A stretch of DNA of 64,000 nucleotides from contig NZ_FQYN01000010.1 of NCBI RefSeq assembly GCF_900141805.1, positions 102,222 to 166,221 of the forward strand. Reading direction: 5' to 3'. The notes beneath the pieces are model-generated. The model worked only from the letters and a program-made list of their open reading frames with translations. It was not told the DNA's origin and ran no database searches. The DNA is from Hymenobacter daecheongensis DSM 21074 (GTDB taxonomy: Bacteria > Bacteroidota > Bacteroidia > Cytophagales > Hymenobacteraceae). Shown piece by piece: positions 42,403-51,341 of the stretch. Position 1 is the first letter of the stretch. Each line of letters opens with the position of its first letter. The position numbers and the translations under genes were made by a program.

Positions 42403-43059
42403 TTACTTATGCGTGCGGTAGCGCTTCAGAGTTTTAGCAGCTTCTGGGTTCAGCTCGGCCGCTTTTTCCAGATCCGGAATGGCCAGCTTCTCCTGATACG
42501 AGTGCGAGTAGCAGATGCCGCGGTACTCGTAGGCTTCGGCGTTGTTGGGGTCGAGCTTAATGAGCTGGCTGAAATCAGGAATGGCTCCCTTGTAGTTGTC
42601 GAGCTTCATTTTGGCCACGCCCCGGTACAGCAGGCTGGCCTGGTGATTGGGGTCGAGCTTGAGGGCTTTGCTGAAATCGGCAATGGCCTGTGCCAGCTGG
42701 TCGGCGCGCAGCTGGGCGGTGCCGCGGGCGTAGTACAGCTCCACGTTGGCGGGCTGCATTTTGATGAGTGTGGCGTAGTCGGCCAGGGCTTCCTTGTAGT
42801 CTTTCAGGGCCACATGCGCCTCGGCCCGGCTCAGCAGGGCCTGCGCATCGCGCGGGCTGGTTTTGAGTGTTTCCTCGGCCAGCCGGATTTGGGCCTTATA
42901 CTCGCTGTTCGACAGCTTCTTAGCCGACGCGGTAGTGGCGCTGCCTCCGGGAGAGGGCGAAACCAGGGTAGTGGCTGTGGGGGCGGCGAAGTTTTGCTGA
43001 GCCTGCGCGGCCGACAGCGTGAGCGCACCCAGAAAGAGTAGAGCGGAAAGGTGTTTCAT
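42403..43059 (-). CDS. TPR-repeat secreted protein
   Basis: The 218-residue protein has a signal peptide (MKHLSALLFLGALTLSAAQA), a short linker, and four TPR units (LYYARGTAQLRADQLAQAIA, SLLYRGVAKMKLDNYKGAIP and others), ending ELNPEAAKTLKRYRTHK. It closely matches the neighbouring TPR lipoprotein in repeat order and ending, so the two arose by tandem duplication. Its own terminator separates them, so they are not one transcript. Confidence 0.85.
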   Translation of the reverse strand: MKHLSALLFLGALTLSAAQAQQNFAAPTATTLVSPSPGGSATTASAKKLSNSEYKAQIRLAEETLKTSPRDAQALLSRAEAHVALKDYKEALADYATLIKMQPANVELYYARGTAQLRADQLAQAIADFSKALKLDPNHQASLLYRGVAKMKLDNYKGAIPDFSQLIKLDPNNAEAYEYRGICYSHSYQEKLAIPDLEKAAELNPEAAKTLKRYRTHK

Positions 43060-43300
43060 AAGGAAAGAATATAGAAAGGAGAGTGTGAAAACAAAGAAAG
43101 AGAGGCAACTGGCCAGCTATGAAAAGGCAAAACGCCCCAACTTTATTGCAGAGGCCCGAAGATGGATTCGGTGCTTATCTTTACCACGCCATGCCCGAAA
43201 TACCCGGATAGTGAGAAGTCAAAATCCGGGCTTAAACAAGAAATAATAGGCTGGTTGATTTCACAAAGGATAAAAAAAACCACACAAAACACAACTGAAT

Positions 43301-44695
43301 ATGGCATTGCAATTCGACCTGGTCGTGATTGGCAGCGGACCCGGCGGCTACGTAGCCGCCATCCGGGCTTCCCAACTCGGACTGAAAGTAGGCGTGGTAG
43401 AGCGCGAGTCGCTCGGCGGAATCTGCCTCAACTGGGGCTGCATCCCGACCAAAGCCCTGCTCAAAAGCGCCCAGGTGTACGAATACCTGCAGCACGCCCA
43501 GGACTACGGCTTGAAAGCCGGCGACACCGGCTTCGACTTCACGGCCGTGGTGCAGCGCAGCCGCGGTGTGGCCGATGGCATGAGCAAGGGCATCAACTTT
43601 TTATTTAAAAAGAACAAGATCGAACCTGTGCTGGGTACCGGCAAGCTGCTGGCTCCCGGCAAAGTGGAAGTGACCCGCGCCGACGGCACCAAGGAAACCG
43701 TGGAGGCCAAGCACATCATTCTGGCCACTGGGGCCCGCTCGCGCGAGCTGCCCAACCTGCCGATTGACGACCAGAAAATCATCGGCTACCGCAAGGCCAT
43801 GACCATGGAGGCGCTGCCCAAGCGCATGGTGGTGGTGGGCTCGGGCGCTATCGGCGTCGAGTTTGCTTACTTCTACCGCACCATGGGCACCGAAGTGACC
43901 ATCGTGGAGTTCCTGCCCCGCATCGTGCCGGTGGAGGACGAGGAAGTGTCGCGGCAGATGGAGAAGTCGTTCAAGAAAATCGGCATCAACATCCTCACCA
44001 GCGCCGAGGTAACCAAGGTAGATACCGCCGGCGCCGGCTGCACCGTGACCGTGAAAACCGCCAAAGGCGACCAGCAAATCGAGTGCGACGTGGTGCTGAG
44101 CGCCGTGGGCGTGAGCACCAACCTCGAAAACCTGGGCCTAGAAGAGTTGGGCATCAAGGTGGAGAAAGGCCGCGTGCTGGTCGATGATTTCTACCAGACC
44201 AACGTGCCCGGCATCTACGCCATCGGCGACATCGTGCCCGGCCCCGCGCTGGCCCACGTGGCCTCGGCCGAGGGCATCATCTGCGTGGAGCAGATTACCG
44301 GCCACCACCCCGAGCCGCTGAACTACCAGAACATCCCCGGCTGCACCTACGCCCAGCCCGAAATTGCCAGCGTGGGCCTCACCGAAGCCGAAGCCAAAAA
44401 CCAGGGCTACGATGTGCTGGTGGGCAAATTCCCATTCTCAGCCTCCGGCAAAGCCTCGGCCGCCGGGGCCAAAGACGGTTTCGTGAAAGTCATCTTCGAC
44501 AAGAAGTACGGCGAGTGGCTCGGCGCCCACATGATCGGGGCCAACGTGACGGAAATGATTGCCGAAGTAGTGGTAGCCCGTAAGCTCGAAACCACCGGCC
44601 ACGAAATCATCAAGTCGGTCCACCCGCACCCCACGATGTCGGAAGCCGTGATGGAAGCCGCGGCGGCGGCATATGGCGAGGTGATTCACCTGTAA
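43301..44695 (+). CDS. lpdA: Dihydrolipoyl dehydrogenase
   Basis: The 464-residue E3 flavoenzyme reoxidises the lipoyl groups of 2-oxoacid dehydrogenase complexes with NAD+. FAD-binding VVIGSGPGGYVAAIRASQLG; redox disulfide Cys42/Cys47 in GGICLNWGCIPTKALLKSA; NAD-binding VVVGSGAIGVEFAYFYRTMG; C-terminal HPHPTMSEAVMEA with the catalytic His. All parts are present and the length is normal. E1/E2 genes are not adjacent. A terminator follows. Confidence 0.95.
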   Translation: MALQFDLVVIGSGPGGYVAAIRASQLGLKVGVVERESLGGICLNWGCIPTKALLKSAQVYEYLQHAQDYGLKAGDTGFDFTAVVQRSRGVADGMSKGINFLFKKNKIEPVLGTGKLLAPGKVEVTRADGTKETVEAKHIILATGARSRELPNLPIDDQKIIGYRKAMTMEALPKRMVVVGSGAIGVEFAYFYRTMGTEVTIVEFLPRIVPVEDEEVSRQMEKSFKKIGINILTSAEVTKVDTAGAGCTVTVKTAKGDQQIECDVVLSAVGVSTNLENLGLEELGIKVEKGRVLVDDFYQTNVPGIYAIGDIVPGPALAHVASAEGIICVEQITGHHPEPLNYQNIPGCTYAQPEIASVGLTEAEAKNQGYDVLVGKFPFSASGKASAAGAKDGFVKVIFDKKYGEWLGAHMIGANVTEMIAEVVVARKLETTGHEIIKSVHPHPTMSEAVMEAAAAAYGEVIHL

Positions 44696-44727
44696 AAGAC
44701 AATAAGTATTACCTTGACTCACAATCG

Positions 44728-44760
44728 AAAGCCCCAACCATGCAATTGGTTGGGGCTTTT
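44728..44760. terminator. Hairpin terminator after lpdA
   Basis: AAAGCCCCAACCA (44728-44740), loop TGCAAT, complement at 44747-44759, then T. A 13-bp perfect stem with T-rich end, 33 bp past the lpdA stop. Confidence 0.88.
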
Positions 44761-44813
44761 GAATAACAGATGTGTATACTTACATCGCATTTACTCATCA
44801 TACATACTTTCCC

Positions 44814-45032
44814 ATGAAGTGGATTCCATCTTTTACTAAGCTGTTTCTTGTGTTCGTTATTGGTTTTATAATACAATTCGGAAGAACTTTCTGGGGAGGA
44901 TTAAATTCGTCTGGTAATGTTACTCAAGACAGCATAGTATTGGTCTTGAGTATAATAGGGCTTGTGATGATGGTCGTGAGTCCTTTATTGATCTTGCTGA
45001 AGTTCTTTACTCGAATGGATAGTAAGGCGTAA
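44814..45032 (+). CDS. Small two-helix membrane protein
   Basis: Starting at the ATG at 44814 (MKWIPSFTKLFLVFVIGFII), the 72-residue protein has two membrane segments (about residues 7-22 and 41-62) and ends TRMDSKA. It is AT-richer than its neighbours. No family recognised. It lies alone between the lpdA terminator and the convergent transporter gene; an upstream ATG at 44772 would add a non-hydrophobic extension. Confidence 0.5.
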   Translation: MKWIPSFTKLFLVFVIGFIIQFGRTFWGGLNSSGNVTQDSIVLVLSIIGLVMMVVSPLLILLKFFTRMDSKA

Positions 45033-45044
45033 TAGCGCATACTC

Positions 45045-45977
45045 TTAATCCTGCACTACCTCCAGCGGCACCGCAGCCGCCGGAGCATCTTTCGGCTTGC
45101 GGCTCACCAGCCACACGCCCGCGAAAATCAGCAGGGCCTGGCCGGCGCGGGCCAGGGTAAAATGATCTTTGCCCAGGGCTACGGCGATGATGACGGCCAG
45201 CACCGGCTGCAAATAGATGTACACGCCCAGCAGGGCGGGGGAGGCGTATTTCAGCGCCCAATTGTTGAGCAGGTAGGCCAGAATGGTGAGGCAGACCACC
45301 ATATACACGATTTCGGCCCAGATGTAGGTGGGGAAGTCGGCGTAATCTGTCGCCAGGGTTTCGCGCCAGCCGAAGGGCACGGCCACGAAGGCCCCCACCA
45401 GAAAGATGCGGGCCAGCACCGTGAATGGATGATACCGGCGCATCAGCGGCGTTACCAGCACCAAGTACACACCAAAAGCGGTGGCATTGAGCAGGATCAG
45501 AATGTTGCCCAGCGTGGCATTGGGGTAGGCGATGCTGCCCGCGTCGCGGCTCAGGATGATGGTAGCCGCGCCCACCGCGCCCACGCCGATGCCCAGCAGC
45601 CGCGTCAGCGTTATTTTCTCGCCCAGCAGCACCGCCGAGGCCAGCACCACCACAATGGGCGCAATGGTCTGCAGCAGCGAGGCATTGATGGGCGACGTAT
45701 AATTCAGCCCCGAGAAAAACAGCAGTTGGTTCAGCCCGATGCCCAGTACGCCGCAGCCGATGGCCCGCAGGTTGTCGGCGCGGCCCAGCAGCCGGTCGTG
45801 AGGCACTACCAGCCGGCTGACGACGGCAAAAAACAGCGCCGCGCCCACGATGCGCAGCGTCACGATGCCGAAGGGGCCCATGTAGCGCGGCATCACATCC
45901 TTGGATAAGCTATAGTTGGCCGCGTAGATAAGCGCCACCAGAAACAGGGCGGCATGCACTTTAAAGGAATTTTTCAT
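45045..45977 (-). CDS. DMT-family (EamA) transporter
   Basis: The 310-residue inner-membrane protein has about ten hydrophobic segments in two EamA repeats, for example VALIYAANYSLSKDVMPRYM at the start and YASPALLGVYIYLQPVLAVI in the second half. These are typical of drug/metabolite exporters of the RhaT/EamA group. Substrate unknown. I start at the ATG at 45977 (MKNSFKVHAALFLV); upstream codons overlap the divergent rarA leader and are unlikely to be translated. Ends with a charged tail. Confidence 0.85.
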   Translation of the reverse strand: MKNSFKVHAALFLVALIYAANYSLSKDVMPRYMGPFGIVTLRIVGAALFFAVVSRLVVPHDRLLGRADNLRAIGCGVLGIGLNQLLFFSGLNYTSPINASLLQTIAPIVVVLASAVLLGEKITLTRLLGIGVGAVGAATIILSRDAGSIAYPNATLGNILILLNATAFGVYLVLVTPLMRRYHPFTVLARIFLVGAFVAVPFGWRETLATDYADFPTYIWAEIVYMVVCLTILAYLLNNWALKYASPALLGVYIYLQPVLAVIIAVALGKDHFTLARAGQALLIFAGVWLVSRKPKDAPAAAVPLEVVQD

Positions 45978-46044
45978 CGGGCGCAAAGGTAGTGTACGGG
46001 CTGCCGAGCGGCGTACCTTTACCACTCTGTTCCAACTTCCTGCT

Positions 46045-47379
46045 ATGGCTACCGGCTCCCTTTTCGACGCTCCCGAACCTGCTTTCAACGCCCTGCTCAC
46101 GGCCCGGCCCGGCGCGCCGCTGGCCGAGCGCCGCCGCCCCCGCACGCTCGACGAGTATTCCGGGCAGCAGCACCTGATTGGCCCCGAGGGCGTGCTGCGG
46201 CGCTACCTGAAGGCCGGCCGGCTGCCGTCTTTGATCTTGTGGGGGCCGCCGGGCGTGGGCAAAACCACTCTGGCCCACCTACTGGCCAACGAGTTGAAAC
46301 AGCCCTTCGCGGCCCTGAGCGCCGTGAATGCGGGCGTGAAAGACGTGCGCGACGTGATTGAGAAAGCCCGACGGCAGCGCGGCACGGTGCTGTTTATTGA
46401 TGAGATTCACCGTTTCAGCAAAAGCCAGCAGGACGCGCTGCTTGGGGCTGTGGAGCAGGGTATCGTCACGCTCATTGGGGCCACTACCGAAAATCCGTCG
46501 TTTGAGGTGATTCCGGCCGTGCTGAGCCGGGCGCAGGTGTACGTGCTCGAATCGCTGAGCAAGGATATTCTGACCGACATCGTAGATAAAGCCCTGGCCG
46601 AAGACGAGGTGCTGAAGCTGAAAAAAGTGCGAATGCAGGACTACCATGCCCTGCTCACCATCTCGGGCGGCGACGCCCGCAAGCTGCTCAACCTGCTCGA
46701 AATCGTAGTCGAATCGGCCCACCCGGACCCTAAAACCGGCGAAATCGTCATCACCGACGAAGTGGTGCAGCAGCTGGCCCAGCAGCACCTGGCCCGCTAC
46801 GACAAAGGCGGCGAAATGCACTACGATGTCATTTCGGCCTTTATTAAGAGCATCCGCGGCTCCGACCCCAACGCGGCGCTCTACTACCTGGCCGTGATGC
46901 TGGAAGGCGGCGAAGACCCCAAGTTTATTGCCCGCCGCCTGCTCATTCTGGCTTCCGAAGATGTGGGCATGGCCAACCCCAACGCCCTGATCCTGGCCCA
47001 GAGCTGCTTCCAGGCCGTCACCGTCATTGGGATGCCCGAGGGCGACATTATTTTGGGGCAGGCGGTCGTTTATTTGGCCACTTCGCCCAAGAGCAACGCC
47101 AGCTACAAAGCCATTCGCGAGGCCCGCGCCCTGGTGCGCCAGCAGGGCGTGCAGCCGGTGCCCATTCCGCTGCGCAATGCCCCTACCAAGCTGATGAAGG
47201 AGCTGGGCTACGGCGACGAATACCAGTATTCGCACGATTACGCCGGCAACTTTGCTGCCCAGGAATTTATGCCCGCCGCCCTCAGCGGCCAGCGCTTCTA
47301 CCACCCCGGCCACAACGCCCAGGAAGCCAAGATTCAGGAGCGGCTGCGGCAGTGGTGGGGCCAGAAGTATGGCTATTGA
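46045..47379 (+). CDS. rarA: Replication-associated recombination protein A
   Basis: The 444-residue AAA+ ATPase (MgsA/RarA) acts at stalled replication forks with clamp-loader-like activity. Walker A GPPGVGKTT (residues 67-75), Walker B VLFIDEIHRFSKSQQD (about 115-130), sensor 1 GATTENPSFEV, and the C-terminal tetramerisation part GSDPNAALYYLAVMLEGGED. The opening EYSGQQHLIGPEGVLRR is also RarA-typical. Divergent from the DMT transporter gene. Confidence 0.95.
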   Translation: MATGSLFDAPEPAFNALLTARPGAPLAERRRPRTLDEYSGQQHLIGPEGVLRRYLKAGRLPSLILWGPPGVGKTTLAHLLANELKQPFAALSAVNAGVKDVRDVIEKARRQRGTVLFIDEIHRFSKSQQDALLGAVEQGIVTLIGATTENPSFEVIPAVLSRAQVYVLESLSKDILTDIVDKALAEDEVLKLKKVRMQDYHALLTISGGDARKLLNLLEIVVESAHPDPKTGEIVITDEVVQQLAQQHLARYDKGGEMHYDVISAFIKSIRGSDPNAALYYLAVMLEGGEDPKFIARRLLILASEDVGMANPNALILAQSCFQAVTVIGMPEGDIILGQAVVYLATSPKSNASYKAIREARALVRQQGVQPVPIPLRNAPTKLMKELGYGDEYQYSHDYAGNFAAQEFMPAALSGQRFYHPGHNAQEAKIQERLRQWWGQKYGY

Positions 47380-47395
47380 GTGGAGTGAAAAAAGA

Positions 47396-47570
47396 ACGTC
47401 ATGCTGAGCGAAGTCGAAGCATCTCTACCGCTTCGTCTGTCATCCTGAGCAGAGCGAAGGACCTTCCTCGGTTAAGCAAGAAGCCTTTTAAAATGAGCAA
47501 AGGCCTTTGTGCGCTGAAAGGTGTTTTGCGGTAAACTACGAGGAAGGTCCTTCGCAAGCTCAGGATGACA
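47396..47570. repeat. Compound repeat: family D fragment joined to family B element
   Basis: 47396-47435 carries one arm related to family D (GTCATGCTGAGCGAAGTCGA...). It is followed directly by a complete family B element (47438-47570) with TGTCATCCTGAGC arms and an interior sharing TTAAAATGAGCAAAG with the copy at 41249. Confidence 0.85.
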
Positions 47571-47722
47571 GGGAACATTGACTGCTCCCGCAAAGCATTC
47601 CAGTTCCTCAAACGTCTGCCGGAACTCAGGCAACTTTCGCCTGCTTTCCCGCTTCTATTCGAGAGTGCCAAAAGCCTTCTACATTTGCCCTGCTTCTTTT
47701 CAGATTCTTCTTTATCCTTTCC

Positions 47723-49480
47723 ATGAGACAATTTTTTAAGTACGTGCTGGCCACCATGACCGGCATTTTTCTCCTCGGCGTGCTGGGCTTTGTGCTGCTG
47801 GTGGGCATCACGGCCGTGGCCATCAGCTCCGATAAAACGGCGGTGGTCGCTAAGAATTCGGTGCTGGAAATCAAGCTGAACAAGCCCGTGGCGGAGCGCG
47901 AAAGCCGCGAATCCATTGGGGCGCTGTTCAGCAACCAGGCCGATAACATTGGGCTGGAGCAGATCCGGGCCACCATCCGGCGGGCGAAAACCGACGACGA
48001 CATTCGCGGAATTTTCCTGAATGTGGAGCTGGTGCAGGCCGGCCGCGCCTCGCTGGAAGAAATCCGCGACGCGCTGCTGGACTTCAAGAAGTCGGGCAAG
48101 TTCATCGTGTCGTATGCCGATGCGCAGTCGGAGGGGAGCTACTACCTGGCGTCGGTGGCCAACAAAATCTACCTCAATCCGCAGGGCACGCTGGAGTTCA
48201 ACGGCGCCAGCTCGGAGACGATGTACTTCAAGGGCCTGTTTGAGAAGGCCGGCATCGAGCCCCAGATTTTCCGCGTCGGCTCGTTTAAGAGCGCCGTGGA
48301 GCCGTTTTTCCGCGACAGCATGTCCGATTCGGCCCGCCTGCAGACCAGCTCCTTTCTCAACTCGCTCAACGACTTCATGCTGGCCCACGTGGCCGAGTCG
48401 CGCGGCATTGCCCCGGCCCGTCTCAAAGTCATCAACGACTCTACACTGGTGCACAACGCCGACGACGCCAAGCGTCTCGGCCTCGTCACGGATCTGGGCT
48501 ACTACGATCAGGCCCTCGACTACATGAAGGGCAAGCTGGGCGTGGATAAAAGTAAGAAGCTCAGCCTCATCGACCTCGACGACTACGAAAAGAGCGACGA
48601 CGCGGAAGGCAGCACCAGCGGCAACCGCATTGCCGTGATCTACGCCGAGGGCGACATCGTGACGGGTAAGGGCGGCAACAGCAGCATCGGCAGCACCCGC
48701 TTCGCCGAGGCCCTGCGCCAGGCCCGCCTCGACGACAAGGTGAAGGCCGTAGTGCTGCGCGTGAACTCGCCCGGTGGCTCCTCTTTGGCCTCGGACATCA
48801 TTTACCGCGAAGTGGCCCTCACCAAAAAGGTGAAGCCCATCATCTGCTCCATGTCGGATGTGGCGGCCTCGGGCGGCTACATGATTGCCATGGCCTGCGA
48901 CACCATTGTGGCCCAGCCCAGCACCATCACCGGCAGTATTGGCGTATTTGGGGTGCTTCCCAACATTCAGCCCCTGCTGCGCGACAAACTCGGCATCACA
49001 ACGGACCGCGTGAACACGGGCAAGTTCAGTGACTTCCCCACCATCACCCGGCCGCTGTCGGCGTTCGAGAAGCAGCAGTTTCAGAACGAGGTGAACCGCA
49101 TCTACGCCGACTTCACTACCAAAGCCGCTCAGGGCCGGCACATGCCCGTGGAGCGCCTGCGCCGCTTTGCTTCCGGCCGCGTATGGTCGGGCACCGAGGC
49201 CAAGCAGCGCGGCCTGGTCGATGTGCTGGGCTCGTTTGATGACGCCATGCGCATTGCGGCCCGCCGCGCCAACCTGGAGCCCGACGACTACCGCATTCAG
49301 CGCCTGCCCCGCCAGAAAACGATGGTGGAAAACCTGTTCAGCGGCTTCAACGAGGAGCTGCGCTTGCGCCTGGTGCAGCAGGAAATGGGCCCGCTCTACC
49401 CCGTGTATGAGCAGTATAAGAAGCTCTCGACCATGCAAGGCGTGCAGGCCCGCCTGCCGTTTGAGATGATGATTCGGTAA
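47723..49480 (+). CDS. sppA: Signal peptide peptidase SppA (67K type)
   Basis: The 585-residue membrane-bound serine protease of family S49 degrades cleaved signal peptides. One N-terminal membrane helix (about 12-34); two peptidase domains; catalytic Lys189 in RVGSFKSAVEPFFRD and Ser383 in MSDVAASGGYMIAMACD, the same Lys/Ser pairing as E. coli SppA. The stop codon lies within the following inverted repeat. Upstream is the compound repeat 47396-47570. Confidence 0.94.
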   Translation: MRQFFKYVLATMTGIFLLGVLGFVLLVGITAVAISSDKTAVVAKNSVLEIKLNKPVAERESRESIGALFSNQADNIGLEQIRATIRRAKTDDDIRGIFLNVELVQAGRASLEEIRDALLDFKKSGKFIVSYADAQSEGSYYLASVANKIYLNPQGTLEFNGASSETMYFKGLFEKAGIEPQIFRVGSFKSAVEPFFRDSMSDSARLQTSSFLNSLNDFMLAHVAESRGIAPARLKVINDSTLVHNADDAKRLGLVTDLGYYDQALDYMKGKLGVDKSKKLSLIDLDDYEKSDDAEGSTSGNRIAVIYAEGDIVTGKGGNSSIGSTRFAEALRQARLDDKVKAVVLRVNSPGGSSLASDIIYREVALTKKVKPIICSMSDVAASGGYMIAMACDTIVAQPSTITGSIGVFGVLPNIQPLLRDKLGITTDRVNTGKFSDFPTITRPLSAFEKQQFQNEVNRIYADFTTKAAQGRHMPVERLRRFASGRVWSGTEAKQRGLVDVLGSFDDAMRIAARRANLEPDDYRIQRLPRQKTMVENLFSGFNEELRLRLVQQEMGPLYPVYEQYKKLSTMQGVQARLPFEMMIR

Positions 49481-49623
49481 GTAGAATGTGCTGATGTGCT
49501 AATGTGAAAATGTGCTGATGTGCCTGTGAAGCGGTGTAATCATGTCGGTTCATTCGATTACACGCTTTCATATTTTACCATCAGCACATTTCCACATTAG
49601 CACATCAACACATTCTACTTACC
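49477..49623. repeat. Family H inverted repeat between sppA and the PNP gene
   Basis: GTAAGTAGAATGTGCTGATG (from 49477) pairs with the end CACATTCTACTTAC (49610-49623). The arms are rich in repeated ATGTGCTGATGTGCTAATGTG words and their complement. The left arm contains the sppA stop codon. Confidence 0.88.
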
Positions 49624-49643
49624 GCATTAGCACATTAAAAAAT

Positions 49644-50462
49644 ATGCAAGACCTTCACGAAGCCACCGCGCACATCCGCCAGCGCATCGGCGACTTCCAG
49701 CCCGAGTTCGGCATCATCCTCGGCACCGGCTTAGGCGCTTTGGTGCAGGATATTGCGGTAGAATTCACGGTGCCCTACGCCGATATTCCGCACTTCCCGG
49801 TTTCTACGGTAGAAAGCCACTCCGGCAACCTGCTGGCCGGTACGCTGGCCGGCCGTCGGGTGCTCGTGATGCAGGGCCGCTTCCACTACTACGAAGGCTA
49901 TACCATGCCCCAGGTAGTGTTTCCGGTGCGGGTGATGAAGCTGCTGGGCATCCAAAAGCTATTCGTCAGCAACGCCAGCGGCGGCCTCAACCCCGACTAC
50001 GACTACAGCGACCTGATGCTGATTGACGACCACATCAATCTGCAGCCCACCAATCCGCTGGTGGGGCCCAACCTCGATGCGCTGGGCCCGCGCTTTCCCG
50101 ACATGCTGGAGCCCTACGACCACGCCCTGCTCGCCCTGGCCGAAGCGGCCGCTCAGGAGCTGGGCTTCGCCGACAAAGTGCGCCGCGGCGTATACGCCAG
50201 CCTGCCCGGCCCCATGCTCGAAACGCCCGCCGAATACCGCTACCTGCGCACCATCGGGGCCGATGCGGTGGGCATGAGCACCGTGCCCGAGGTTATTGCG
50301 GCCGTGCATCTGGGCCTGCCCGTGCTGGCCATTTCTGTTATCACCGACCTCTGCTCGCCGGGCAAAATCAAGCGCGTAGCCATCGCTGACATCCTGCGCG
50401 TAGCCGCCGCCGCTGAGCCCCGCCTCACGGCCTTGCTGAAAGCAGTGCTGGCCAAGGTGTAG
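49644..50462 (+). CDS. Purine-nucleoside phosphorylase
   Basis: The 272-residue enzyme phosphorolyses (deoxy)inosine and guanosine. Motifs GIILGTGLGALVQDI at the N-terminus, STVESHSGNLLAGTLAGRRV, MQGRFHYYEGYTMPQVVFPV and LFVSNASGGLNPDY, then GVYASLPGPMLETPAEYRYL, match the trimeric PNP family. I start at MQDLHEATAHIRQRIG (49644). The in-frame upstream codons belong to the inverted repeat. Confidence 0.92.
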   Translation: MQDLHEATAHIRQRIGDFQPEFGIILGTGLGALVQDIAVEFTVPYADIPHFPVSTVESHSGNLLAGTLAGRRVLVMQGRFHYYEGYTMPQVVFPVRVMKLLGIQKLFVSNASGGLNPDYDYSDLMLIDDHINLQPTNPLVGPNLDALGPRFPDMLEPYDHALLALAEAAAQELGFADKVRRGVYASLPGPMLETPAEYRYLRTIGADAVGMSTVPEVIAAVHLGLPVLAISVITDLCSPGKIKRVAIADILRVAAAAEPRLTALLKAVLAKV

Positions 50463-50475
50463 CGGGACGGTCTGT

Positions 50476-51321
50476 TTATTTCAGAATCACCGTGCGCCGG
50501 TCGGCGCTCAGAATGGTGAACACGCCCACGCCGCCTTGCACCGTGGAACGGATGGCGGCGGGCTGCGCGAAGGGGTTGCCGTTGGCATTGCGGGCATCCT
50601 GCACCGATTCCAGGAAGTGATAATACGACTGGTCGATGTGGTAGAGCGTGACCAGCAGTGTATCGGCGGGAGAGTAGCGGTAGCTGGTGCCCAGCGTGAT
50701 AAGCTGGCCGTTGGTGAGGCGGTCGTCGAGGCTGAAATCCCGGTCCGAATCCTTCGAAATGCTGTCTTTGTGAATCTGGAAGCGGTAGAAGTCGGCGGTG
50801 GCGGCCGGGTCCTGGAACTTGGCCAGCAGGTACGCCTTGCGCTGCTCGCCGGCTTTGTCGTTGAATTTCCACTCAACCGTATCCAGGGGCACCCGCGTGG
50901 GCATGGTGGCGGTGGCCGTTACGTGCCGGCCCTGGGTGTCGCGCACATCCAGGCTGAATGTGTCGCCGGGCCGGGCCACGAGCGGCGTTTTGCCGATGTG
51001 GGTATAGAGCTTCTGGTTGGTTTTGTCCTGACCAGGCTTGAAGGAAAGCCGTTCCTGCTGCCCGTTGGGCAGAGTCAGCACCACCGTTACGTCGGTGGGC
51101 ACCGAGGGCTGGGGCGAGCTGAGGTAGGGCACCGACTCGGTGACGGTGAGGCGTGGCACCTCGCCGGGTACCAGATAGCACTCCGTCACGAGCTGCGACG
51201 GCACCACCGGCAGCTCCACGTCGATGTCCTTCTGCAGATTGCAGCCCGCCGCCCCGGCCAGCACGGCCAGCAGCAACGGTGCCTGGTAGATGAAACGCTT
51301 AAAAGAGACAACCAAAAGCAT
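50476..51321 (-). CDS. DUF4249 family lipoprotein
   Basis: The 281-residue protein has a lipoprotein signal with LLAVLAGAAGC (Cys27) and the DUF4249 pattern: ELPVVPSQLVTECYLVPGEV, then RPGDTFSLDVRDTQGRHVTA and the closing VQGGVGVFTILSADRRTVIL. DUF4249 proteins occur next to TonB-dependent receptors in Bacteroidota and are thought to be surface partners. The receptor gene ends 20 bp upstream on the same strand, so they form an operon. Confidence 0.9.
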   Translation of the reverse strand: MLLVVSFKRFIYQAPLLLAVLAGAAGCNLQKDIDVELPVVPSQLVTECYLVPGEVPRLTVTESVPYLSSPQPSVPTDVTVVLTLPNGQQERLSFKPGQDKTNQKLYTHIGKTPLVARPGDTFSLDVRDTQGRHVTATATMPTRVPLDTVEWKFNDKAGEQRKAYLLAKFQDPAATADFYRFQIHKDSISKDSDRDFSLDDRLTNGQLITLGTSYRYSPADTLLVTLYHIDQSYYHFLESVQDARNANGNPFAQPAAIRSTVQGGVGVFTILSADRRTVILK

Positions 51322-51341
51322 GAGAAAGAGCCGGAAGCCGG

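Noticed and set aside
47399..49438. 679-codon open frame on the minus strand opposite sppA
   Set aside because: Long antisense frames are expected in GC-rich DNA. Its His/Ala/Gly-rich translation has no domain, while the plus strand encodes a complete SppA with both catalytic residues.
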